This document shows, piece after piece, positions 52,158 through 61,389 of a stretch of 64,000 bases of DNA (position 1 is the stretch's first letter; each line of letters starts with the position of its first letter). The DNA lies in assembly GCF_045291395.1 (NCBI RefSeq), contig NZ_CP152342.1:4030001-4094000 (forward strand). Reading direction: 5' to 3'. The position numbers and the translations under genes are program-made. The notes under the pieces were generated by a model that saw nothing but the letters and a program-made list of their open reading frames with translations, did no database searches and had not been told where the DNA came from. The DNA comes from MR-S7 sp000400995 (lineage in GTDB: Bacteria; Pseudomonadota; Gammaproteobacteria; Burkholderiales; Burkholderiaceae_C).

Positions 52158-53860
52158 TTACATTCTGGCTGGCGCCGACACGCCCAGCACCGCCAGGCCA
52201 TTGTGCAATACCTGCGCGGTGGCGGCGACCAGGGCCAGGCGCGCGCGCTTGACGCGCTCGTCATCCACCAGGATGCGCTCGGCGTCGTAGTAGCTGTGGT
52301 ACGCGGCCGCCAGGTCGCGCAGGTAGAAGGTCACGTCGTGCGGCGCGTTGCCCTGCGCGGCCGCCGTGAGCATCTCGGGGTACTTGGCCAGCAGCAGCAT
52401 GAGAGCCTGGGCCTGGGGGCCGTCGAGCGCGGCCAGGTCCACGTCCCGCAGTTCGGCCACGTCGTAGGACTCGCGCCAGCCGCGCAGCACCGAGCAGATG
52501 CGCGCGTGGGCGTACTGCACGTAGTAGACCGGGTTGTCGTTGTTCTGCGCCACCGCCAGGTCGACGTCGAAGGTGTATTCGGTGTCGGGCTTGCGCGAGA
52601 GCAGGAAGAAGCGCACCGCGTCCTTGCTGGTCCACTCGATCAGGTCGCGCAGCGTGACGTAGCTGCCCGCGCGCTTGCTGATCTTCACCTCCTCGCCGTT
52701 GCGCACCACGCGCACCATGGTGTGCAGCACGTAGTCGGGATAGCCCTGGGGAATGCCAACTTGGGCCGCCTGCAGCCCGGCGCGCACGCGCGCGATGGTG
52801 CCGTGGTGGTCCGTTCCTGGATGTTGACCACCTTGGCGAAGCCGCGCTGGAACTTCTGGATGTGGTAGGCCACGTCGGGCACGAAATAGGTATAGGTGCC
52901 GTCCTGCTTGCGCATGACGCGGTCCTTGTCGTCGCCGTAGTCGGTGGACTTGAGCCACAGCGCGCCGTCCTGCTGGTAGGTCTTGCCGTTGGCGACCAGG
53001 CGCTGCACGGTGGCGTCCACGTGGCCGTTGGCGTAGAGGCTGGACTCCAGGTAGTACTGGTCGAACTTCAGGTTGAACGCCTGCAGGTCCTTGTCCTGCT
53101 CGTTGCGCAGGTAGGCCACGGCGAACTGGCGGATGTTGTCGTAGTCCTCCACGTCGCCGTTGGCCGAGAACTCGCGGTCGTCGGCCTTCACCGTTTCCTT
53201 GTTCAGGAAGGCCTGGGCGATGTCGGCGATGTAGTCGCCGTTGTAGAAGTTCTTGGCCAGCGGGTTGTCCGCATCGGTGGGCCAGCAGGCGTCGCCGGGC
53301 TTGAAGCCCTTGGCGCGCAGCTGCGTGCTCTTGGTGAGCGTGTCGATCTGCACGCCCGCGTCGTTGTAATAGAACTCGCGGTGCACGCGCCAGCCCTGGG
53401 TGGCGTAGAGGTTGCTGATGGCGTCGCCGATCGCGGCCTGGCGGCCGTGGCCCACGTGCAGCGGGCCTGTGGGGTTGGCCGAGACGAATTCGACCAGCAC
53501 CTTCTCGCCTCGGTCGCCCTGGAAGCCGAAGCGTGCGCCCTGCGCCAGCACCTCGCGCACGATCTGCTGCTTGGCGGCGGGCTTGAGCCGAATGTTCAGG
53601 AAGCCCGGGCCGGCGATCTCGATGGCCTGCACCCATTGGCCGAAGGCGGGCGTGGCTTCCAGCGCGGCCTTGAGCTGCTCGCCGAGGGCACGGGGGTTCT
53701 GCTGCAGCGGCTTGGCCAGCTGCATGGCCGCGGTGCACGCGAAGTCGCCGTGCGCGGCCACCTTGGGGTTCTCGAAAGCGGCACGTGCGCCCGCGCCGGG
53801 CGACAATTTTTCCAGCTCGCCGGCCAGCGCCGCGAGCAATTCCTGTTTGACGGAGAGCAT
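52158..53860 (-). CDS. argS: Arginyl-tRNA synthetase (one frame break)
   Basis: A 567-residue class I synthetase after restoring one base at 52816-52817. The HIGH motif is in ANPTGPLHVGHGRQAAIGDA; the signature KMSKS equivalent is VKISKRAGSYVTLRDLIEW. The restored stretch reads NIQGTDHHGTIARV, an invariant ArgRS segment. The C-terminal anticodon domain with AHARICSVLRGW and a final PARM is intact. The start MLSVKQELLAAL at 53860 matches ArgRS. It is an essential gene, so the frame break is most likely an assembly error. Confidence 0.95.
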
Positions 53861-53964
53861 GGGGCGGGATTCTACGGGGCGGCCCGTCATCCAAAACCGC
53901 GGCCCCGGCGTTATGCTGGACAGCCCCTCGGGGCTCTCATCATCCACTCTTGCAGGAGCACTCC

Positions 53965-54294
53965 ATGAAGAAACTGCTTCCCCTGCTGGCCGCCGCCAGC
54001 CTCGCCTTCGCCTCCTCGTTCGCCGTACAGGCCGCCGAGGGAGACGCGGCCGCCAAGAAGGCGCCCACGGCCCAGCAAAACAAGATGAAGACCTGCAATG
54101 CCGAGGCCGGGGAGAAGAACCTCAAGGGCGACGAGCGCAAGGCCTTCATGAAGGAGTGCCTCTCGGCCAACAAGCAAGCCAAGCAGCAGGACAAGATGAA
54201 GGCCTGCAACGCCGACCCCAAGGCCAAGACCCTCAAGGGCGATGAGCGCAAGGCCTTCATGAAGGAATGCCTGAGCGCCCAGCCCGCCGCCTGA
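53965..54294 (+). CDS. PsiF repeat protein
   Basis: A 109-residue exported protein: signal peptide (residues 1-24, ending VQAAEG) and two tandem PsiF repeats, each with MKxCNA and then LKGDERKAFMKECL (about residues 44-70 and 78-104). PsiF in E. coli is phosphate-starvation induced and its function is unknown. A GCAGGAG ribosome binding site lies 7 bp upstream of the ATG. A strong terminator follows. It is divergent from argS by about 100 bp. Confidence 0.9.
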   Translation: MKKLLPLLAAASLAFASSFAVQAAEGDAAAKKAPTAQQNKMKTCNAEAGEKNLKGDERKAFMKECLSANKQAKQQDKMKACNADPKAKTLKGDERKAFMKECLSAQPAA

Positions 54295-54316
54295 CACGCG
54301 GCCCGTCCGGCACACC

Positions 54317-54340
54317 AGCCCCGCTAGTGCGGGGCTTTTT
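54317..54340 (+). terminator. Rho-independent terminator of the PsiF gene
   Basis: AGCCCCGC-TAGT-GCGGGGCT forms a perfect 8-bp stem followed by TTTTG. The gene on the opposite strand ends directly after it. Confidence 0.9.
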
Positions 54341-54341
54341 G

Positions 54342-54797
54342 TCAGCGCGTCCCCACGCCCCGGGCCAGGAAGACGGCCAGCAGGGGGATCACGGCGAGCA
54401 GGTGCGCCTCGATCATCACCAGCCGGCGCGTGGCGCGCACCTCGTGCTCCGGCGGCAGCGCCCCCGTGGCGCGCAGCTGGCGGCGCCAGCGCAGGAAGCG
54501 CACCGTGGGGCCGATGGACATGAGCCCGATCACCACGAACAGCGTGACCTTGGCGTGCAGCAGCGGCTGCGACCAGTACCACCCCGCGCCTTTCATGCCC
54601 CACCACGTGCGCGCCAGGCCCGTGGCCAGCAGCGCCAGCGCGGAGATGCCGTAGAGCAGGTCCACGCGCGCCAGCCGCTCGACCACGGCGGCGCTCATCC
54701 ATTCCTGGCGGCACAGCGCGGCCTCGCTGGCCAGGAAGGTGGCGGTCATGAGGATGGCCAGGATGTGGGCGTAGGCCAGCAGGGCTTCGGTGGTCAT
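54342..54797 (-). CDS. DUF2214 membrane protein
   Basis: A 151-residue protein with four hydrophobic spans, typical of DUF2214. Family residues include MTTEALLAYAHILAILMTAT, ISALALLATGLARTWWGMKG and WYWSQPLLHAKVTLFVVIGL. The function is unknown, and the fold resembles small haem or copper membrane proteins. It is convergent with the PsiF gene and divergent from the iron-signalling sigma factor gene. Confidence 0.85.
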   Translation of the reverse strand: MTTEALLAYAHILAILMTATFLASEAALCRQEWMSAAVVERLARVDLLYGISALALLATGLARTWWGMKGAGWYWSQPLLHAKVTLFVVIGLMSIGPTVRFLRWRRQLRATGALPPEHEVRATRRLVMIEAHLLAVIPLLAVFLARGVGTR

Positions 54798-54880
54798 GGG
54801 GCGGTCTTCGGCATGAAGGGAGCGTGCGATGCCGCGCATCCTATGCCAGCGCCCGCTACGGCGCCAGCGCATGCCGATGT

Positions 54881-54899
54881 TGAGAACAATTCCTATTTG
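54881..54899. promoter_or_regulatory. Candidate Fur-type box upstream of the FecI-like gene
   Basis: TGAGAACAATTCCTATTTG has partial match to the Fur 7-1-7 consensus, about nine of fourteen fixed positions by eye. It lies 22 bp before the sigma factor ATG. Iron-dependent repression is expected for this gene class. Confidence 0.45.
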
Positions 54900-54920
54900 A
54901 ATCTCTACAATGGCGCTCCC

Positions 54921-55472
54921 ATGACCGCTCCATCGCCCTCCGCGCCGCCCATGCTGCACGCCCGGCAGCTCTTTGCCAGCCACCACGGCTGGCTGGTCGC
55001 GCGGCTGCAGGCGCGGCTGCGCTGCACGGCCGATGCGCAGGACGTGGCCTCCGAGACCTTCCTGCGCGTGCTGGCCTCGCGGCACCTGGGCGCGGTGCAG
55101 GAGCCGCGCGCCTTCCTCACCACCATCGCCAAGCGCCTGCTGTTCACGCTGTGGCGCCGCCGCGCGCTGGAGCAGGCCTACCTGGAGACGCTGGCGCTGC
55201 ACCCCGAGGAGTTCGCGCCCTCGCCCGAGGACCGGGCCGTGCTGCTGGAAACGCTGGACTACATCGCCCAGGCGCTGGACGGCCTGCCGCTCAAGGCGCG
55301 GCAGGCCTTCGTGCTCAGCCAGATCCACGGGCTGGGCTACCACGCGATCGCAGGGCAGCTCGGCATCTCGCACAGCACCGTGCGCCGCCACATGGCCGAG
55401 GGCTTCCGCCGCATCGCCATGGCGCTGGCGCAGCAGGAGGCCGGCGTGGCCGCCCCGGCGCGTCGCACGTGA
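54921..55472 (+). CDS. ECF sigma factor, FecI-like
   Basis: A 183-residue sigma-70 ECF factor of the iron-starvation type. Region 2 includes ADAQDVASETFLRVLAS and the adjacent EPRAFLTTIAKRLL, and region 4 has the helix-turn-helix YHAIAGQLGISHSTVRRHMA near 150-170. FecI-type factors transcribe the receptor gene when the receptor signals through FecR. The ATG is at 54921. The stop overlaps the fecR GTG start (GTGA), a coupled pair. Confidence 0.93.
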   Translation: MTAPSPSAPPMLHARQLFASHHGWLVARLQARLRCTADAQDVASETFLRVLASRHLGAVQEPRAFLTTIAKRLLFTLWRRRALEQAYLETLALHPEEFAPSPEDRAVLLETLDYIAQALDGLPLKARQAFVLSQIHGLGYHAIAGQLGISHSTVRRHMAEGFRRIAMALAQQEAGVAAPARRT

Positions 55473-56457
55473 GCGGCGCCCCGCTCGACGAGGCCACCGA
55501 AGCCGCCATCGGCTGGCTGGTGGTGCTCCACTCCGGCGCCGTGACCGCCGCCGACCGCGCCGGGTTCGATGCCTGGCTGGCCGCCCAGCCCGGCCACCGC
55601 AGCGCCTGGGAGCGGCTGGCCGGCCCGCTGGACAATGCGCTGCACGGCGCCCGCGCCGCCGCCGCACGCACGCCAGGCACTCCCGGCGCCCTGGGCAACG
55701 CGCTGGCCCGCGCCGAGGCCGGCCTGCGCCAGCGCCGCCGCCTGCTGCTCGGCACGCTGGGCCTGGGCGGCGTGGCCGCCGGGGCGGCGCTGTTGCTGGC
55801 CGAGCGGCACGCCCCGCTCGCCCAGTGGGCCGCCGACCTGCGCACCGGCACCGGCGAGCGGCGCGGCTTCGCGCTGCCCGACGGCAGCACCGTCACGCTC
55901 GACGCGCGCTCGGCCGCCGACCTCGACTTCGGCCCCGGCCGCCGCACCGTCACGCTGCGCCAGGGCGCCTTGCTCGCCGAAGCCGCACCCGCCGGCCGGC
56001 ACGGCGGCGCGCCCTTCGTCGTGCGCACGACCCACGGGCAGGTGCGCGCACTGGGCACGCGCTTCATCGTGCGCCTGCACGAGGCCGACAGCTACGTGGG
56101 CATGCTGGAACACCGCAGCGAAGTCACCGCCGTCGGCGGCCAGCGCCTGGAACTGGCCGAGGGCCAGGGCGCGCGCTTCGGCCCGCAGGGCGTGGTGCCC
56201 GGTACCCTGGCGCCCCAGACCGCCTCCGCTTGGCGGCGCGGCCTGCTGGAAGCGCACGACCTGCCGCTGGGCGAGGTGATCGACGCCCTGCGCGCCTACC
56301 GCACCGGCTTCGTCCGCATCGCCCCCGGGCCGCCGCGCTGCGCGTCTACGGCAGCTACGACCTCGACGACACCGACCGCGCCCTCGCCGCGCTGGCCGAA
56401 ACGCTGCCCATCGAGGTGCGGGTCTTCCGGCAAGGGTGGCTGGTCACGATCGAGTGA
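55469..56457 (+). CDS. FecR-like anti-sigma factor / signal transducer (one frame break)
   Basis: A 329-residue protein after adding one base near 56327. The N-terminal cytoplasmic part (EATEAAIGWLVVLHSG, then FDAWLAAQPGHRSAWERL) is the DUF4880 region. A membrane span at about 90-108 (LLLGTLGLGGVAAGAALLLA) is followed by the periplasmic FecR domain RTGTGERRGFALPDGSTVTL and VRTTHGQVRALGTRFIVRLH. The restored C-terminus reads VYGSYDLDDTDRALAALAE, the receptor-contacting STN-like region. It starts at GTG, overlapping the sigma gene. The break sits in CCCCCGGG, consistent with a missing G. Confidence 0.88.
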
Positions 56458-56476
56458 GCACGCCGCAGACTCATAG

Positions 56477-56532
56477 CCCAAATGGCCTCTAGCGCTTTAC
56501 CAGCAAGCGCGAGCAGCTATACATAACATAGC
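56477..56532 (-). repeat. Hairpin repeat, copy 15
   Basis: GGCCTCTAGCGCTTTACC, then CAAGCGCGAGCAGCTAT, GAGCAG subtype. It separates fecR from the receptor gene. The rest of this 184-bp interval shows no gene. Confidence 0.8.
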
Positions 56533-56641
56533 TTTCATGCAACGCCGCCACCGCAGGCGCGCAAAAAGATGAACACTTTTGCGCGCTCGCGCGACAAGCC
56601 TCGGAACCCCTTCGTCACGCACCCGCCTTCCGAGGACTGCC

Positions 56642-59008
56642 ATGCCATCCACGCCACCCCTTTGCCCGCCGCGCGCCCTGGCCGCGGCCGCCCTGCTCGC
56701 CTGCGCCATCGCCGCGCATGCGCAAGCGCCCCGCAGCTACGACCTGCCCGCCCAGCCGCTGGGCAGCACGCTCGCCCGCATCGCCGCCGACAGCGGCCAG
56801 CAGATCAGCATCGACGCCGCCTTGGTGCGCGGCCGCACCGCCCCGGCCGTGCAGGGCCGCTACACGGCCGAGCAGGCCGCCCGCGCCGCGCTGGCGGGCA
56901 GCGGGCTGGAACTGGTGCGCACGGACAACGGCAACTGGGCGCTGCGGCGTGCTGCGGCCGCCACGGCAGGCACCGCCAGCGCGCAGGTATCCACTGCGGC
57001 CGCGCTGCCCACGGTGACGGTTACGGGCGCAGCGATCCATGAGACGGCGTACGGCCCCGTGGGCGGCTTCGTCGCCACGCGCAGCGCCACGGCCACCAAG
57101 ACCGACACGCGGCTGTTCGAAACCGCGCAGTCGATCAGCGTGGTGCCGCGCGAGCAGATCCAGGCCCAGGCGGCGGACTCCCTGGACCAGGCGCTGGAAT
57201 ACACGGCCGGCGTCTCCAAGTTCGAGGGCGGCGGAACGCGGAGCGCGGGCACGCGGATCTCCGTGCGCGGCTTCAACACGACGGGCACCGAGGCGCTGTA
57301 CCTCGACGGGAGCAAATTCCCCGCCAACTCCCTCAGCGGCTCCCTGGAGCCGTACCACTTCGAGCGCATCGAGCTGCTCAAGGGCCCGGCCTCGATCATG
57401 TACGGCCAGGGCACGCCCGGCGGCATCATCAATCTGGTGAGCAAGCGCCCGACGGCCGCGCCCCTGCGGGAGGTGGAAGTACAGGCCGGCAGCTGGAGCC
57501 GCAAGCAGGTCGCCGTGGACCTCGGCGGTCCCGTGACGGAGGACGGCCGCATCCGCTACCGCCTGACGGGCCTGCAGCGCGACAGCGAGAGCATGATCCG
57601 GCAGAACCCCAACGACAGGACGTCGCTGTCCGCTGCGCTGGACTGGCAACTGACCGACGCCACGCTGCTGACCCTGCTGGGCGCGTACGACACGGCCCAT
57701 GCCGCGTTCGATCCGGGCAAGCCCCTGGACGGCACCCTGCTGCCGAACCCCGCCGGCAGGATTTCGCGCCACCTGTTCGTCGGAGAGCCGGGCACCAACC
57801 GGCACGACAGCCAGGGCACCCGCCTGGGCTACCAGCTGGAGCACGCCTTCAACGGAGCCTGGAAATTCCGCCAGAACCTGCTGGCCTACGACTACGACAT
57901 CGACTCGGACTACGTCGCCGTATACCCCCGCGTCGCCGCGGCGACGCCCCGGCTGGCCCAGCGCTACGCCGTCTTGCGCACCGACGGCGACAAGGGCGCC
58001 AGCCTCGACAACCAGCTGCACGGCAAGGTGCGGCACGGCCGCTTCGAACACACCCTCCTGTTCGGGCTGGACTGGAGGCAGAGCCACTTCGAGCGCACCC
58101 AGCGTTTCGGCACCGTGTCGCCGCTCGACCTGTTCTCGCCGGCCTATGGCGCACCCATCTCCGGCACCGCCCGCAGCGGCGAAGACCGCTCCCGGCAGTT
58201 GGGCTTGTACGCGCAGGACCAGATCAAGTTCGACGGGCGCTGGATCGCCGTGATCGGCGGCCGCTACGACGCCACCCGCTACGACGAGGGCGCTGGCACG
58301 CCGGCCGACAAGGCCCACGCCTTCACGCCGCGGCTGGGCCTGATGTACCTGGCGGGCAACGGCATCGCGCCCTACTACAGCTACAGCCGCTCCTTCCAGC
58401 CGACGGCGGGCACGGACTTCCACCTCAACCGCCTCCAGCCCACGACCGGAACGCAGCATGAAATCGGTGTGAAGTACGAACCGCAGGGCATGGACGCATC
58501 GGTCACGGTCGCCGCCTATGAGATCAAGCAGCGCAACGTGCTGACCAGCGATCCCGACCACGCGGGGTATCTGGTGCAGACGGGCGAGGTGCGCTCGCGC
58601 GGCGTGGAGGTCGAAGGCCGCGCCGAAATCGGCCGGCACTGGAGCCTCGTCGCCGCGCTGGCCGTGACCGATGCCAAGATCACCGCCAGCAACGCGGGCG
58701 ACGTGGGCGCCCGCCCCGCCTCGGTGCCGCGCACCACCGCGTCGCTCTGGGTGGACTACCAGTTGCCGGCCGCTCCCGGCCTCAGCCTGGGCCTGGGCGT
58801 GCGGCGCGTGGGCGAGCAGGAGGTGAGCCGCATGGCCGTGCCGTCCTTCACCGTCTACGACGCCGCCGTGCGCTACCAGTGGGACCGGTGGCAGTTCGCC
58901 TTGAACCTCAAGAACCTGGCGGACAAGACCTATGTCGCCGCCTGCTCCAGCGTCTGCTACTACGGGGACGAGCGCAACTTCACCCTGACGGCGCGCTACC
59001 GCTGGTAG
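56642..59008 (+). CDS. TonB-dependent ferric siderophore receptor with signalling (STN) domain
   Basis: A 788-residue outer-membrane receptor. Order: signal peptide (to about 28, ending AHA), a secretin/TonB N-terminal (STN) domain at 30-105 (YDLPAQPLGSTLARIAADSG, RYTAEQAARAALAGSGLEL) that talks to FecR, a TonB box region (LPTVTVTG), a plug with SISVVPREQIQAQAADSLDQ and FERIELLKGPASIMYGQGTP, then a beta-barrel ending NFTLTARYRW with a terminal aromatic. It resembles ferrichrome/ferrioxamine-type receptors; the ligand is unknown. It completes the FecI-FecR-receptor set. Confidence 0.95.
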   Translation: MPSTPPLCPPRALAAAALLACAIAAHAQAPRSYDLPAQPLGSTLARIAADSGQQISIDAALVRGRTAPAVQGRYTAEQAARAALAGSGLELVRTDNGNWALRRAAAATAGTASAQVSTAAALPTVTVTGAAIHETAYGPVGGFVATRSATATKTDTRLFETAQSISVVPREQIQAQAADSLDQALEYTAGVSKFEGGGTRSAGTRISVRGFNTTGTEALYLDGSKFPANSLSGSLEPYHFERIELLKGPASIMYGQGTPGGIINLVSKRPTAAPLREVEVQAGSWSRKQVAVDLGGPVTEDGRIRYRLTGLQRDSESMIRQNPNDRTSLSAALDWQLTDATLLTLLGAYDTAHAAFDPGKPLDGTLLPNPAGRISRHLFVGEPGTNRHDSQGTRLGYQLEHAFNGAWKFRQNLLAYDYDIDSDYVAVYPRVAAATPRLAQRYAVLRTDGDKGASLDNQLHGKVRHGRFEHTLLFGLDWRQSHFERTQRFGTVSPLDLFSPAYGAPISGTARSGEDRSRQLGLYAQDQIKFDGRWIAVIGGRYDATRYDEGAGTPADKAHAFTPRLGLMYLAGNGIAPYYSYSRSFQPTAGTDFHLNRLQPTTGTQHEIGVKYEPQGMDASVTVAAYEIKQRNVLTSDPDHAGYLVQTGEVRSRGVEVEGRAEIGRHWSLVAALAVTDAKITASNAGDVGARPASVPRTTASLWVDYQLPAAPGLSLGLGVRRVGEQEVSRMAVPSFTVYDAAVRYQWDRWQFALNLKNLADKTYVAACSSVCYYGDERNFTLTARYRW

Positions 59009-59017
59009 CGGGCGTGC

Positions 59018-59569
59018 CTACCGCGCGCCAGCGCCGCCGAACTCCTTGCGCACCCAGTCGTCCAGCAGCACCTTCTCGTGGCGTAGCGGGTCGTTGGGAT
59101 ACATGTCGGGCCGCATCAGGAAGGCGCTGTCGCGCAGCTGGCGGCTGCCCTGGCGCAGCACGGCGCCGCCCTCGTCCAGCAGCTTGAACGAGAGGTCGAT
59201 GCGCGGCGGATAGATGTCGCGCACGATGCGCACGTTGGCCGCCTGCGGGCCGCGCCAGGGCTCGAAGCCGCCGGCGCGCTGCACGTCGGTGATATTGACC
59301 TCCAGGCGCTGCCCCCGGGGCAGCGCGGCGGCGGCCCGTTCGGACAGATGCAGGCACAGCGCATCCAGCCAGGCACGGCGGGCCTTGGCGCTTTCGGGCG
59401 GCGCGTTGCGGGCCTCGCCGAACCCGGCCGGATCGCCATGGACGACGCTGACGATGCCCGCAGGCGGCGGCCCGGGCTGCTGGCGCGCCTGCTGGGCGCA
59501 GCCCGCGGCAAGCGCCACGGCCGCGGCGGCCAGCAGGCAGCGGCCCGTGCGCCAGGGGGTGGTGGCCAT
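59018..59569 (-). CDS. DUF3016-type lipoprotein, copy A
   Basis: A 183-residue lipoprotein: signal with lipobox LAAGC then AQQARQQPGPP. The mature part has VSVVHGDPAGFGEARNAP, RQLEVNITDVQRAGGFEPWR-like strands and VRIVRDIYPPRIDLSFKLLD, the DUF3016 pattern. Its unknown function may involve the outer membrane. It is convergent with the receptor gene and tandem with a paralogue upstream. ATG at 59569 is chosen because it gives a standard length of leader. Confidence 0.8.
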   Translation of the reverse strand: MATTPWRTGRCLLAAAAVALAAGCAQQARQQPGPPPAGIVSVVHGDPAGFGEARNAPPESAKARRAWLDALCLHLSERAAAALPRGQRLEVNITDVQRAGGFEPWRGPQAANVRIVRDIYPPRIDLSFKLLDEGGAVLRQGSRQLRDSAFLMRPDMYPNDPLRHEKVLLDDWVRKEFGGAGAR

Positions 59570-59655
59570 GAACGATGGCGCTGCGGGGCGGTGCATGAAG
59601 GAGCCTTTCTTTTTCCCAAAAGGGAGATGGTCGGGCAGTTACGCTGGCCCAGATG

Positions 59656-60198
59656 TCAGCGGGTGCCGAATTCCTGGGCCACCCAGCCATCGAGCAGGGC
59701 CCTTTCGTAACGTAGCGAGTCGCCAGGGTAGCGTTGCGCATGCTGCATGAAGCCGGCCTGGTCCAATGTCCGCCGGCCTATTTGGACGATCTCGCCATCG
59801 CTCCCGACGCGCTTGAATTCCAGCTCGATGCGTGGCGGAGAGCCTTCGCTGACGATGCGCACGGGCGTCGACCCCGCTTGCGGCTTGGCATCGAAATACC
59901 CCGCACGCCGCACATCCAGGATCTGGACTTCGAGCCGCTCGCCCGGGGCCATCAACGGTGCGGCCCGCTCCGCGAGGTGCTCGCACAGCAGGGTGATCCA
60001 CTCGCGCCGCTGCACGTTGGTTTCCGGCCGCGCGTGTGCGAGCGCGTCCGTGAAGCGGGAGGGGTCGGCATAGGTCACGCTGACGATGCCCGCGTCCGTC
60101 TCGGCAGGGGGCTGCGGCTGGCCCGGCTGCTGCGCGCAGCCTGCCACCAGCGCGAAAACGGCAGAAGCCATCCATCGGGCAAGCGTTGGGATGTGCAT
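59656..60198 (-). CDS. DUF3016-type lipoprotein, copy B
   Basis: A 180-residue lipoprotein paralogous to copy A. Lipobox FALVAGC, then VSVTYADPSRFTDALAHARP, GERLEVQILDVRRAGYFDAK and VRIVSEGSPPRIELEFKRVG. The ends ERALLDGWVAQEFGTR and EKVLLDDWVRKEFGGAGAR of the two copies align. The two genes are 86 bp apart on the same strand and probably arose by duplication. Confidence 0.82.
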   Translation of the reverse strand: MHIPTLARWMASAVFALVAGCAQQPGQPQPPAETDAGIVSVTYADPSRFTDALAHARPETNVQRREWITLLCEHLAERAAPLMAPGERLEVQILDVRRAGYFDAKPQAGSTPVRIVSEGSPPRIELEFKRVGSDGEIVQIGRRTLDQAGFMQHAQRYPGDSLRYERALLDGWVAQEFGTR

Positions 60199-60220
60199 GG
60201 GTTCCCTTCTCTGTCTTTCT

Positions 60221-61159
60221 TCAATGGTCCGCCGGCCGCGACCAGAACTCCGGCTGCGCGTAATGGTGCCGCAGGTATTCGATCCACAGCCGCACGCGCA
60301 GCGGCAGGTGCTTGCGCTGCGGGAAGACCACGTAGATGCCGTTGGGCGGCGCGGCGAAGTCTTCGAGCACGGCCACGAGCCGGCCGGCCGCGACCTCGGT
60401 CTCCACCTCCCAGGTGCTGCGCCAGGCGATGCCCCAGCCGCCCATGCACCAGTCGTGCAGCACTTGGCCGTCCGAGCAGTCCAGCGGCCCGCCGGGCTTG
60501 AAATGCACGACCTCGGAGGCGCCGCCGCCGCCCGCCACGGGCACGCGAAAGGCCCAGCCGCGCGTCTGCGAGGCATCGCTGGAAAGCGTCAGGCAGTCGT
60601 GCTGGCTCAGCTCGCCCGGGTGCAGGGGCGTGCCCCGGCGTTCCAGGTACTGCGGGGTGGCGACGCACAGGCGCCGGTTGTCGGCCATGCGCACGCTGAC
60701 CAGCGAGGAGTCGGGCAGGTCACCCACACGCACGGCGCAGTCGTAGCCCTCGCCAGCCATGTCCACCACGCGGTCGCTCAGGTTGAGCGAGATGGTCACG
60801 TCCGGGTGCAGGTCGCGGAAGCGCGGCACCAGCGGCGCGACGTGGCGCCGCCCGAAGCCCGCAGGCGCGGTGATGCGCAGGTGCCCCGTGGCCTTCACGC
60901 CGCCGGCGGAGACGCTGGCCTCGGCGTTCGCCACGTCGGCCAGCAGGCGCTGGCAATCCTCCAGGAAGGCACTGCCCTCGTGCGTGAGGCTGATGCGCCG
61001 CGTGGTGCGCACGAGCAGCTTCACGCCCAGGTGCTCCTCCAGCGCATCCAGCCGCCGGCCCATGATGGCGGGCGCCACACCTTCGGCCTTGGCGGCAGCG
61101 GTCAGGCTGCCCTTGGTGGCCACGGAGACGAAGGACTCGAAGGCTTTGAGTTTGTCCAT
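60221..61159 (-). CDS. LysR-family regulator divergent from glcB
   Basis: A 312-residue LysR regulator of the CrgA/DmlR-like subgroup. The DNA-binding domain is FESFVSVATKGSLTAAAKAE followed by AIMGRRLDALEEHLGVKLLV with RTTRRISLTHEG. The effector domain includes GHLRITAPAGFGRRHVAPLV and GGWGIAWRSTWEVETEV. It is divergent from malate synthase with 230 bp between, suggesting control of glyoxylate use, though the family also includes regulators of unrelated neighbours. Confidence 0.92.
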   Translation of the reverse strand: MDKLKAFESFVSVATKGSLTAAAKAEGVAPAIMGRRLDALEEHLGVKLLVRTTRRISLTHEGSAFLEDCQRLLADVANAEASVSAGGVKATGHLRITAPAGFGRRHVAPLVPRFRDLHPDVTISLNLSDRVVDMAGEGYDCAVRVGDLPDSSLVSVRMADNRRLCVATPQYLERRGTPLHPGELSQHDCLTLSSDASQTRGWAFRVPVAGGGGASEVVHFKPGGPLDCSDGQVLHDWCMGGWGIAWRSTWEVETEVAAGRLVAVLEDFAAPPNGIYVVFPQRKHLPLRVRLWIEYLRHHYAQPEFWSRPADH

Positions 61160-61166
61160 GGGTGAG

Positions 61167-61225
61167 TTTCAAGCCAAACCGGCCTCCAGCGCTTGCCCAT
61201 CAAGCGCTGGCAGCTATCAATTTTG
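61167..61225 (-). repeat. Hairpin repeat, copy 16
   Basis: AACCGGCCTCCAGCGCTTGC, then CATCAAGCGCTGGCAGCTAT. A full copy on the minus strand, just upstream of the LysR gene start. Confidence 0.85.
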
Positions 61226-61309
61226 CGAATTTCCGGCGCAGCAACCGCAGTGTCGCCAATCTTTGCAAAAAAGTCATTGGTTTAGAGATATTCGCGCAAT
61301 TTATTAATG

Positions 61310-61325
61310 GAAATATTTCTAATAC
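61310..61325 (+). promoter_or_regulatory. AT-rich promoter region of glcB with small palindrome
   Basis: GAAATATTTC (61310-61319) is a perfect palindrome directly joined to TAATAC, a possible -10. The stretch from 61230 to 61330 is the most AT-rich in this part of the window. It is a plausible site for the divergent LysR regulator. Confidence 0.35.
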
Positions 61326-61389
61326 AGTGCTTCTCAAGGCCCGCTGCCCGGGCCACGGCTTTGTCAATTCACCGCTAGGGGGTTTTCCC

